DNA from: Capsulimonas sp.
Lineage (GTDB): Bacteria; Armatimonadota; Armatimonadia; Armatimonadales; Capsulimonadaceae
Direction of reading: 5' to 3'
DNA length: 5,037 nucleotides
Assembly: GCA_025963815.1 (NCBI GenBank)
Contig: JAOQAA010000582.1
Coordinates: 1 to 5,037, forward strand
The notes beneath the pieces are model-generated. The model was not told the origin of the DNA, did not search any database, and saw only the letters and a list, made by a program, of their open reading frames with translations. Numbering within the stretch: position 1 is the stretch's first letter; the number at the start of each line of letters is the position of its first letter. The translations under genes and the position numbers were made by a program. Of this stretch, positions 1 to 5,037 are shown one piece after another.

Positions 1-25
1 CAGCTAGGCCCTTCGGGCGGGTTAA

Positions 26-60
26 GGGGAAACGCGCTAAAGCGCGGGGGAATAGTTCCC
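26..60 (-). terminator. Tandem short hairpins downstream of the ABC ATPase gene, possible weak terminator
   Basis: Reading the minus strand after the ABC stop codon, there is a 5-bp hairpin GGGAA-CTA-TTCCC (60 to 48), then a GC-rich perfect inverted repeat CGCGCT-TT-AGCGCG (46 to 33), followed by TTTCCCC. The first stem begins about 16 bases after the stop codon. The T run is only three bases, so this is not a textbook Rho-independent terminator. The position supports a role in transcript end formation, but the stems are short. A further weak stem, GCCC-TTC-GGGC, lies at 8-18. No gene is recognisable in positions 1-75. Confidence 0.35.
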
Positions 61-75
61 TAAATCCGCCTCATA

Positions 76-870
76 TTACTCCCCATTTCTTCTCACCTCA
101 ACTCGCGCTCCAAACAATTCAGACAGATTCTCCGTCGTCAAAATTTCGGCCTTCGGGCCATCCCGGAAGATGCGGCCATCCTTCATCAAGATCACGCGCT
201 CGATTTCGGGCAGGATTTCGGAGATGTGGTGCGTCACTAAGATCAGCGTCTTGCCGCGCGCGGCGATGCGGCGCAGGGTTTCCAGGAAGCGGCGACTGGC
301 GACGAGGTCTAGGCCTGTGGTGGGTTCGTCCATGAGGAGGGCGCGGGGATCGCGCACTAATGCGCGGGCGATCAGAACACGGCGGGCCTCGCCGGTGGAC
401 ATCTGCTCCATGGGCTTTTCGGACAGTTGTGTCGCTTCGACGAGCGCAAGGGCTGTATGTGCGGCCTCGTGCATTTCTGGGGTGACTTCATGGTGGCTCG
501 CGATGCCCTGGCTGGCGAAGAAGCCCGAAATAACGGCGTCGTAGCCGATGAGTTCGCTGTCGGTGGTGAAGGCAAGATGCACGTCGGCGGAGACGATGCC
601 GAGCAGCGCGCGAAGCTCAAAGATATTCCAGCGGTCTTCCCCAAAGATGGTGATGGAGGGGCGGTTGTCCGGGTGCGCCAGGGCGTAATGCTGGCGGGTG
701 ATTAGATTAATCAGCGTGGATTTGCCGGAGCCATTCGGGCCGACGATGGCCGTGTGCTCACCTTCGGCGATTTCCAGCGAGAGCGCGTCCACGATGTGGT
801 TGCCGCCGCGCGAGACTGTTGCGGCGTCGATTTTAAGCAAAGCAGGCTGGGTATGAGAGGTTTCGTTCAA
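76..870 (-). CDS. ABC transporter ATP-binding protein, ModF-like (COG1119 type)
   Basis: A 264-residue, single-domain ABC ATPase expected to hydrolyse ATP in the cytoplasm. Visible motifs are Walker A GPNGSGKST (44-52), signature MSTGEARR (157-164, a variant of LSGGQ), Walker B ALLMDEP (177-183, catalytic Glu182), D-loop GLD (186-188) and switch His214 in VTHH. The segments GEDRWNIFELR, SGFFAS and LILVTHHISEILPEI, and the C-terminal LSELFG, match my memory of the ModF-like group, annotated as molybdenum-transport ATPase although many members are orphans. There is no transmembrane domain or permease gene beside it, so the substrate cannot be assigned. Where that group usually has the Q-loop glutamine (VSxxLQ), this protein appears to have His98 (VSADVHL). 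The start is TTG at 868-870: it has an AAAGGAA site five bases upstream, and the frame is closed by a stop at 895-897 with no ATG between. A nearby ATG at 873-875 is out of frame and stops at once. The ABC ATPase call is firm; the molybdate role is not. Confidence 0.95.
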   Translation of the reverse strand: MNETSHTQPALLKIDAATVSRGGNHIVDALSLEIAEGEHTAIVGPNGSGKSTLINLITRQHYALAHPDNRPSITIFGEDRWNIFELRALLGIVSADVHLAFTTDSELIGYDAVISGFFASQGIASHHEVTPEMHEAAHTALALVEATQLSEKPMEQMSTGEARRVLIARALVRDPRALLMDEPTTGLDLVASRRFLETLRRIAARGKTLILVTHHISEILPEIERVILMKDGRIFRDGPKAEILTTENLSELFGARVEVRRNGE

Positions 871-875
871 TTCAT

Positions 876-882
876 TTCCTTT
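876..882 (-). promoter_or_regulatory. Ribosome binding site AAAGGAA for the TTG-started ABC gene
   Basis: The minus strand reads AAAGGAA, then ATGAA, then the TTG start. This five-base spacing decides the start, because no in-frame ATG exists between the TTG and the upstream in-frame stop at 895-897. The ATG overlapping this site is in another frame and reads Met-Asn-stop. Confidence 0.7.
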
Positions 883-924
883 GGCGTATCGGCGTCATGG
901 TAGAAAATAATACCCCCGATAATC

Positions 925-929
925 AGGAG
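925..929 (+). promoter_or_regulatory. Ribosome binding site AGGAG for the small cysteine protein
   Basis: AGGAG sits seven bases before the ATG at 937, in a purine-rich, A-rich leader. This is a strong Shine-Dalgarno at ideal spacing. It is a main reason for accepting the 114-residue plus-strand frame as a gene over the overlapping minus-strand frame. Confidence 0.8.
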
Positions 930-936
930 AATAAAA

Positions 937-1281
937 ATGCCGTTTCCACGCAAATTCCAAAGTCTGCTTGAGATTGAACGAGGGGATGTCGCCGTTCCCG
1001 ACTACGTATGGATGGCCTACGCGGTCTGCGCAGTCACCAAAGAGGGGTGTGGATGGGGCGGCTGGATGATTGAGGCCGCTTTTCAAAAGAGCAGAGTCAG
1101 ACATCCGACGATTACGGGAGACGCGCTCCTGCCCGCAGCGGATGAACAGCGCTGTCCTGTCTGCGGGCGAGAAACGTTTCGAACGGGCGCCAGTGTACGG
1201 ATGGTTCCCTCGGAAGATCAAAATCTTCCAAGGGAACCAGGGGTCGATTACGAAGTCGCCCCAACTGAGTACGAAGATTAG
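937..1281 (+). CDS. Small four-cysteine (zinc-ribbon-like) protein of unknown function
   Basis: A 114-residue protein that I do not recognise. It has two cysteine pairs, Cys31-x6-Cys38 (in CAVTKEGCGWGGW) and Cys73-x2-Cys76 (in QRCPVCGRETFR), about 35 residues apart. The second is a classic CPxCG zinc knuckle, so a four-Cys zinc ribbon or similar metal fold is the likely reading. Between them are an aromatic, Trp-rich patch (Trp25, Trp40, Trp43) and a LPAADEQ segment just before the second knuckle. The C-terminal tail, from about residue 91, is acidic and rich in Pro, Glu and Asp (PSEDQNLPREPG, then EVAPTEYED). There is no signal peptide or membrane segment, so it is probably cytoplasmic. The ATG start follows a strong AGGAG site. 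The gene is divergent from the ABC gene and its stop lies 12 bases from the rhamnosidase stop. The coding call is well supported; the metal site is inferred from the cysteine spacing. Confidence 0.8.
   Translation: MPFPRKFQSLLEIERGDVAVPDYVWMAYAVCAVTKEGCGWGGWMIEAAFQKSRVRHPTITGDALLPAADEQRCPVCGRETFRTGASVRMVPSEDQNLPREPGVDYEVAPTEYED
1203..1238 (-). repeat. Long inverted repeat inside the 3' end of the small gene; 16-bp hairpin in the antisense (rhamnosidase) transcript
   Basis: The arms are GGTTCCCT (1203-1210) with AGGGAACC (1231-1238), and GGAAGAT (1212-1218) with ATCTTCC (1223-1229), with a four-base loop at 1219-1222. The single unpaired position, 1211 against 1230, is a C-A mismatch in plus-strand RNA but a G-U pair in minus-strand RNA. 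The stem is therefore continuous (16 bp) only in the transcript of the rhamnosidase, where it begins 55 bases after the stop codon. It codes for the residues around VPSEDQNLPREP on the plus strand. No T run follows on either side, so it is not a canonical terminator; a 3'-end stabilising or pausing hairpin is plausible. Confidence 0.6.
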
Positions 1282-1293
1282 CATCCGCGCCGA

Positions 1294-4200
1294 TCACACG
1301 ACCGCGAATTTGTACTCTCCCGATTCGATCCGGTAGATGTTATTCCCCGTCTCTCGGCGCAGCAGATGCACGCCGGGCGCGTCGGCGGCTACGCGGCCGC
1401 CTTCCGTCACTTTGGCGCCGTCTTTGACGGGAATATAGACCGTGGCGGACATGTTCGCCGGGATCGTGAGGTTCAGGGTGAACGTGTCTTTGTCTGTTTT
1501 CCAATCGACGCTGACGGGGCCACGCAGGGAATCATACGACGCCTTGCACCAATCCACTTCGGCGCAGGGGCGCGGGCGGATGACGATCGATTGGTATCCC
1601 GGCTGCGCTTCGTCCGGGGCGATGCCGGCGATATAGCGCCACAGCCATTCCCCGGTGGCGCTGTGGGTCCAGTGGTTGAGCGAGAGACTGGTCTTATCGG
1701 CGTCGAAGCTCTCCCACATCGTCGTACTGTCGCCCGTCACCATGTGTCCCCACGAGGGGACTGCGGTCAGGTTATACATTGCAGCGGCGACGTCGTGGTA
1801 TCCGTTCTCCGACAGCGCTTTGAGCATCTCGACGCTGCTCCAGAAGCCGGTCATCGGGTGGCCGCCGTCGCGCTTAATCACTTGAACGAGGCGTTCGACG
1901 GCGCGCGTTTTCATCGGCCCATCCAGCAGGTTGAATTGCAGCGCCAGGGCGTAGCTGCCCTGCACGTCCGCCATATCTGTAGGGGCATTAAGCACACCGA
2001 AGACCGCGTTCACGATCTCCAAAGGCTGCCCATTGCCGGAAAGGGAAATGACGGCGTCTTCTGGATAGACCTTCGTTTCCGTTTGGGCGCCGATTTTGTA
2101 GGTCAATCGGAAGGTCTTTAACACATTGGGCGCGGGATCGCCGAGTGTGGCCCAGCCCGCTTTTAAGTTCAGGGTTTGGTTCTTCACCAAATCACGGACG
2201 GTTTTGGTGATATCGGCAGACTTACCCAAAACGACGATCCGGCCTTCGGGAGTAACGAAACTGCGCACGAACGCCGCCTTGATTCCCGCAAACAATGTCC
2301 GATAGCGCGCCGCGTCGGCTTTATGCCCGAGGACATCGGCCATGCGCGAGACGATGTCCGCGTCTTGCGCGAAGAATGCGGTCGCGCCGATGTCGTTGGG
2401 CGTGGCCGGACCGGCGCTCAGCCAGTCGCCCCAGTTCATGCCGCGCGCGTTGACCCAGAGCAGGTCGGGATTGTTCTTGTGAATATAGTCCACCCAGCGG
2501 CAGGCGGCTCGGTAATGGTCTGACAGAATGCGCATGTCGCCCGTATTCAGATACAATTCCCAGGGCAGCGACACCCCGGCGTCCGCCCAGCCGGGCGAGC
2601 CGACGACAATGTTCGTATCGCGCAAATGGGCGTGCGGGCAGATATCCGTGAAACGACCTTCGTCCGACTGACTGACGCGGATGTCGGAGCAATACTTCTC
2701 GAAAAACGCGGCGCTGTCGAAATGAAAGAGAGCGGTTTGAACGCATGGGCGGATATCCCCCATCCATCCCAGCCGCTCGCTGCGCCCGGCGCAGCCGTTG
2801 GGAATGTCGTACATCATATTCTGCTGCGTCCAGCGCGACGCGGTCATCAGCTTGTTGTACAGCGTATTCGAGCACTCAAAGTGCCCGACTTGTTTTGCGT
2901 CCGTGCGTGAGTGGACCCCGACCAGCGTATCGACCGTCGCGGGCGGCGTCAGGCCGGTCACTTCGACAAACCGAAATCCATGGTACGTAAAGTGCGGCTC
3001 CAGAACGCGCGGGCCCTTCCCATCCAGAAAATAATCTTCCTGCGCCGCCGTTCCCCAGAGATTGTCGCGATTGACGGTCCCGTCAGCGTTGCGCTTTTCG
3101 GTGTGCTTGATCGTCACACGTGTCCCCGCCGGCCCATCGGCGTTCAGGCGGCACCAGCCGGTGAACTCCTGGCCCATGTCAAAGACAGTCACACCGGGCG
3201 CGACTTGTGCGACGGCGGCCGGTTTGATCTCCTGCATCCGCCGCACCGGCTGGGCGCGCTGCCATTCGATTGGGGTATTGTCCCGTGGAACAACGGCGGC
3301 GGATTTCCACGCGCCGGCGTCATAGCCGGACTTGTCCCAGCCTGTCATTTCCTTGCGGCAGTCATAGCCCTCGCCGTCGAGCAGATCGGACCAGAGTACG
3401 GGACCGTCCAGGCTCGTACGCCAGGCGGCGTCCCCGCCGATCACCTCACGGCGCCCGTCAGCGTACTCGATTTCAAGCTGCACGAGCAGCTGTGGGAAGT
3501 ATCCGTAAATATATTCGTTGTCGTTCAGGTTCATGCGGCTCGCGTACCAGCCGTATCCCAGCAGGGCGCCCAGAACATTGGCGCCAGATTGCAGCGATTG
3601 GGTGACATCGTACGCCTGGTACGCCAATTGCCGATCGTAATCCGTAAAGCCGGGCGCAAGCAGGTCTTCGCTCACGCGCTTTCCATTCAAGCGCGCCTCA
3701 TAGAAACCACGCGCGGAGCAGTAAAGCGTGGCGCTCCGCACTTTGCCATCCACCGCAAACTCGCGGCGCAGGATGGGAACGCGAGACACGGAATCGGCGC
3801 CGTCCAAATGCGTCTTCAAAAAGTCGGGTGTTGCGCGGTAAGCGATCTTCGCCTCCGGGTCCGTCAGATTGCGGACCGAATACTCGGATGTCTCCACTGA
3901 GTCCGAAGCCTTCGCCTGCACGCCAATGGCGATATCGGTATCCCCATCGAACACCTGAAAACGACCGAGCCCCAACACATAATCGTTTCCATCCCACAAA
4001 GAAAGACGGCTGACATTCAGCCGGACATAACGCGCCGACGTCTTGGGGAAACGATATCGCTCGGGGTCGCTAAAGCCGGGATGCGGCGGCCAGAGATCGT
4101 GCCCGGTCCGTTCCACCACCGTCTTGGCTCCGACAAAGTCAGGAGAATCTGAGACTTCGATCTTGAACCGAACCGGATAAAACAGCGTGGTAATGTCGCC

Positions 4201-4914
4201 ATTTGTCCCGGCAGGCTTGGCAGGCTGAAGGCACGCTCCGTCCAGAGACTTCGATGCGCCCAAATCCAGAACGATCCACTTCGCCGTATCCGCCGAATGC
4301 GCGGTCTCACTGCGATAGCAATGAATCGGCGTGCGCGGGCGGTTCGCCGGATCGGCCAGCGTGGCGTCGGTGACCCAATTCGCCGTCCAGTCCGAAGCAT
4401 TCAGAAGACCGAGCGTCCACGAAGCCCCCTCGCTCCACTCCGTCGGCTTCCCGCCCTGATCCCAAACACGCGCCTTCCAAAAGCAGCGCGCACGTGATGT
4501 CAGCGCCTTCCCCTCATAGGCAATCCCTGAAGACCGATCGCTCTTCACGCGTCCACTATCCCAGAGATCGCCTTTGCCCAGCGCCAGCGCCTCGAGCGAC
4601 GACGCCGCCAAAATCTGATACGCCGTCTGCCGGACGCCGCGTCTGGAGCCCCCAACGATCGTCCAGCTCATCCTCGGGCGCACAACATCGATACCGATCG
4701 GATTCACCCGATATTCACAACGCAAGTTCTGAAGCAGCATTGCCCCCTCCGGCCCATTCTTCACGGCTGCGTTTGCGGGCGCCGCGTCTATTCCATTTAT
4801 CGCCATTATGGCTGGAACGGCAATCGCGGCGCCGACCAGCGTTACTGCCTGCCGCCGCGTCATGCGAAGAGGGTCGCCGCTGGCCACAGGACGTGTTTTC
4901 GTTTCATCATTCAT
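1294..4914 (-). CDS. Tat-exported multidomain alpha-L-rhamnosidase, family GH78
   Basis: Predicted to hydrolyse terminal alpha-L-rhamnose from polysaccharides or glycosides outside the cytoplasm, by the inverting GH78 mechanism. The chosen ATG at 4914 gives 1,206 residues. Numbering below follows the longer open frame from GTG 5004; subtract 30 for the mature-start numbering. In order: Tat signal peptide (31-79); fibronectin-like N-terminal domain (about 92-200); inserted F5/8-type-C-like beta domain (about 212-408); Bac_rhamnosid_N domain (about 410-572, with LAPGFTDYDRQ and LLGYGWY); concanavalin-like Bac_rhamnosid domain (about 590-700); six-hairpin catalytic barrel (about 703-1125); and C-terminal beta domain (about 1126-1215). 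Glu743 in SERLGWMGD fits the general acid and Glu1098 in MWESF the general base, with Asp750 also present. The Asp that usually opens the DCPxR motif is replaced by Gly737. The barrel carries an extra module at about 924-1008. At 1,206 residues it is longer than the usual 900-1,050 residues because of the two insertions. The longer GTG and ATG starts (5004, 4989) lie within the promoter and encode a Lys-rich lead unlike an export signal. Confidence 0.95.
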   Translation of the reverse strand: MNDETKTRPVASGDPLRMTRRQAVTLVGAAIAVPAIMAINGIDAAPANAAVKNGPEGAMLLQNLRCEYRVNPIGIDVVRPRMSWTIVGGSRRGVRQTAYQILAASSLEALALGKGDLWDSGRVKSDRSSGIAYEGKALTSRARCFWKARVWDQGGKPTEWSEGASWTLGLLNASDWTANWVTDATLADPANRPRTPIHCYRSETAHSADTAKWIVLDLGASKSLDGACLQPAKPAGTNGDITTLFYPVRFKIEVSDSPDFVGAKTVVERTGHDLWPPHPGFSDPERYRFPKTSARYVRLNVSRLSLWDGNDYVLGLGRFQVFDGDTDIAIGVQAKASDSVETSEYSVRNLTDPEAKIAYRATPDFLKTHLDGADSVSRVPILRREFAVDGKVRSATLYCSARGFYEARLNGKRVSEDLLAPGFTDYDRQLAYQAYDVTQSLQSGANVLGALLGYGWYASRMNLNDNEYIYGYFPQLLVQLEIEYADGRREVIGGDAAWRTSLDGPVLWSDLLDGEGYDCRKEMTGWDKSGYDAGAWKSAAVVPRDNTPIEWQRAQPVRRMQEIKPAAVAQVAPGVTVFDMGQEFTGWCRLNADGPAGTRVTIKHTEKRNADGTVNRDNLWGTAAQEDYFLDGKGPRVLEPHFTYHGFRFVEVTGLTPPATVDTLVGVHSRTDAKQVGHFECSNTLYNKLMTASRWTQQNMMYDIPNGCAGRSERLGWMGDIRPCVQTALFHFDSAAFFEKYCSDIRVSQSDEGRFTDICPHAHLRDTNIVVGSPGWADAGVSLPWELYLNTGDMRILSDHYRAACRWVDYIHKNNPDLLWVNARGMNWGDWLSAGPATPNDIGATAFFAQDADIVSRMADVLGHKADAARYRTLFAGIKAAFVRSFVTPEGRIVVLGKSADITKTVRDLVKNQTLNLKAGWATLGDPAPNVLKTFRLTYKIGAQTETKVYPEDAVISLSGNGQPLEIVNAVFGVLNAPTDMADVQGSYALALQFNLLDGPMKTRAVERLVQVIKRDGGHPMTGFWSSVEMLKALSENGYHDVAAAMYNLTAVPSWGHMVTGDSTTMWESFDADKTSLSLNHWTHSATGEWLWRYIAGIAPDEAQPGYQSIVIRPRPCAEVDWCKASYDSLRGPVSVDWKTDKDTFTLNLTIPANMSATVYIPVKDGAKVTEGGRVAADAPGVHLLRRETGNNIYRIESGEYKFAVV
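1981..2235 (-). other. Inserted ~85-residue beta-rich module within the GH78 catalytic barrel (DUF3395/DnaJ-C11-C-like)
   Basis: In ordinary GH78 enzymes the segment FVTPEGRI runs almost directly into a QTAYALAL-type helix. Here residues 924-1008 (longer-frame numbering) intervene before DVQGSYALAL. The insert contains DITKTVRDLV, LGDPAPNVLKTFRLTY and LEIVNAVFG. From memory, this pattern (DxT, a hydrophobic LV, a GDP turn, K-x-L-x-V-x-Y strand, A-YG) resembles the C-terminal domain of DnaJ-C11-type proteins and a related bacterial module appended to secreted enzymes. The insertion itself is plain from the barrel motifs on either side; the family name is tentative. Confidence 0.5.
3781..4371 (-). 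other. F5/8 type C (discoidin)-like domain inserted between the N-terminal domains of the rhamnosidase
   Basis: Residues about 212-408 (longer-frame numbering) separate the DWTANWV motif from PILRREF, which are close neighbours in typical GH78 enzymes. The insert has KWIVLDLGASKSLDG, YPVRFKIEVSDSPDF, SARYVRLNVSRL and LGRFQVFDG, the order of strands typical of discoidin-like sugar-binding domains (LDLG, F-x-IxxSxD, ARYVRL, L-x-x-x-x-V). A carbohydrate-binding role is the usual inference for such domains in secreted hydrolases. Confidence 0.7.
4768..4914 (-). other. Twin-arginine (Tat) signal peptide of the rhamnosidase
   Basis: The segment starts at the ATG at 4914 and carries MTRRQAV (Arg-Arg at residues 20-21 of the 1,206-residue form), a hydrophobic core AVTLVGAAIAVPAIMAI and a likely signal-peptidase site APANA before AVKNG. 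This predicts export of the folded enzyme. A shorter start at the Met just before TRR (4861-4863) is possible but lacks any visible ribosome site. Confidence 0.8.
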
Positions 4915-4982
4915 GCGTATATCACTCGTAATTTTCGATTTTGGATTTTTGGATTTCAACAGGATTTTAGATGGATTGAGAT
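4915..4982 (-). other. A-rich 5' leader of the rhamnosidase mRNA with short iterated motifs
   Basis: The predicted transcript leader is about 68 bases. It contains iterated AATCC-type units separated by A runs (minus strand, about 4968 to 4932) and ends with GAGTGAT, a partial Shine-Dalgarno with GAGTG eight bases before the ATG. The sequence is much more A-rich than the coding DNA around it, which argues that it is untranslated and supports the start at 4914. Confidence 0.55.
4923..4927 (-). promoter_or_regulatory. Weak ribosome binding site GAGTG for the rhamnosidase
   Basis: On the minus strand GAGTGAT precedes the ATG at 4914, with eight bases between GAGTG and the start codon. It pairs only partly with the anti-Shine-Dalgarno, but it is the best site near any of the candidate starts. 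Neither the GTG at 5004 nor the ATG at 4989 has one. Confidence 0.5.
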
Positions 4983-4987
4983 ATTCC

Positions 4988-5016
4988 ATTGTACCAGAGA
5001 CCACTTTGGATGTAAA
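4988..5016 (-). promoter_or_regulatory. Sigma-A/sigma-70-type promoter of the rhamnosidase gene
   Basis: On the minus strand TTTACA (5016 to 5011; 5 of 6 to TTGACA) is followed by exactly 17 bases and then TACAAT (4993 to 4988; 5 of 6 to TATAAT), with a TG one base before the -10 (extended -10). Transcription would start near position 4982, downstream of the GTG at 5004 and of the ATG at 4989. This makes the ATG at 4914 the first usable start. No clear operator palindrome is visible around it. Confidence 0.7.
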
Positions 5017-5037
5017 GAAAAAGCGAGAAGAGCTTGC

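Larger units (their letters stand above)
871..936. promoter_or_regulatory. Divergent intergenic region with overlapping weak -10-like motifs
   Basis: These 66 bases lie between two genes transcribed away from each other, so they should carry both promoters. An AT-rich core at 901-912 contains AATAAT on the plus strand (906-911, 5 of 6 to the -10 consensus) and TATTAT on the minus strand (907-912, also 5 of 6). Partners are poor: TTGGCG at 881-886 with 19-base spacing on the plus strand, and TTTATT at 930-935 with 17-base spacing on the minus strand. The minus-strand candidate would leave about a 30-base leader before the TTG, and the plus-strand candidate about 20 bases before the ATG. The region is certainly intergenic, but the exact promoters are tentative. 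Confidence 0.35.

Noticed and set aside
1..75. Possible end of a plus-strand gene entering from the left (open from 1 to the stop at 61-63)
   Set aside because: Only 20 codons are open, Gly- and Arg-rich with no recognisable motif, and the stretch contains the palindromic hairpins. It is better read as intergenic.
147..158. GGCC-TTC-GGGCC-type hairpin resembling the one at 8-18
   Set aside because: It lies in the ABC coding sequence at the Asp-Gly-Pro-Lys codons. Short stems of this kind are expected by chance in this base composition, and two occurrences do not make a repeat family.
895..1284. 129-residue minus-strand open frame covering the small gene
   Set aside because: It lies wholly antisense to the plus-strand gene, which has a strong ribosome site, an ATG and a CPxCG motif. 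The minus-strand frame shows no ribosome site or recognisable motif.
1366..2121. 251-residue plus-strand open frame antisense to the rhamnosidase C-terminal half
   Set aside because: It is rich in His, Arg and Gly as expected for antisense of G+C-rich codons, has no motif or start signal, and overlaps the GH78 active-site coding region.
2321..2875. 184-residue minus-strand frame within the rhamnosidase
   Set aside because: It is a frame-shifted reading of the catalytic barrel. The barrel frame itself is continuous across this stretch, so there is no frameshift to explain.
2911..3900. 329-residue plus-strand open frame antisense to the rhamnosidase
   Set aside because: It overlaps well-conserved GH78 coding sequence, its composition is that of a reverse-complement shadow in G+C-rich DNA, and it lacks a ribosome site.

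Overview
The window (5,037 bases, about 57% G+C by eye) is chromosomal-looking bacterial DNA carrying three genes: an ABC ATPase on the minus strand at the left, a small four-cysteine protein on the plus strand, and a very large secreted family GH78 alpha-L-rhamnosidase on the minus strand that fills the right three quarters. No transposase, phage gene, CRISPR array, tRNA or rRNA is visible. A Tat-exported multidomain GH78 enzyme, Shine-Dalgarno-led starts and a TTG start fit a free-living, plant-polysaccharide-degrading bacterium. Armatimonadota or Planctomycetota are possible, but that is a guess from gene style and not a measurement.

Layout. Positions 1-75 are non-coding and hold short hairpins just downstream of the ABC gene. 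The ABC ATPase occupies 76-870 (minus, TTG start). A 66-base gap (871-936) separates it from the divergent small gene at 937-1281 (plus). That gene runs tail-to-tail into the rhamnosidase, with only 12 bases between the two stop codons. The rhamnosidase runs from an ATG at 4914 down to 1294. Positions 4915-5037 hold its A-rich 5' leader and a very good housekeeping-type promoter (TTTACA, 17 bases, extended TG-TACAAT). This promoter shows that the longest open frame, which begins with GTG at 5004, starts too far upstream.

Function. The rhamnosidase should be exported folded through the Tat pathway and remove terminal alpha-L-rhamnose from plant or microbial glycans or glycosides. The ABC ATPase resembles the ModF-like group (COG1119) and has no membrane partner here. 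The small protein looks like a cytoplasmic zinc-ribbon-type protein of unknown role. Nothing in the sequence shows that the three genes act together: they are divergent and convergent, not an operon.

Most interesting points: an extra ~85-residue module, resembling the DnaJ-C11 C-terminal (DUF3395-type) domain, inserted in the catalytic barrel of the rhamnosidase; an altered active-site motif (NGCAGRSERLGW in place of the usual DCPxRxERLGW type); a 16-base-pair hairpin inside the 3' end of the small gene that pairs fully only in the antisense (rhamnosidase) transcript; and the small cysteine protein itself. I found no convincing evidence of a new multi-gene system.
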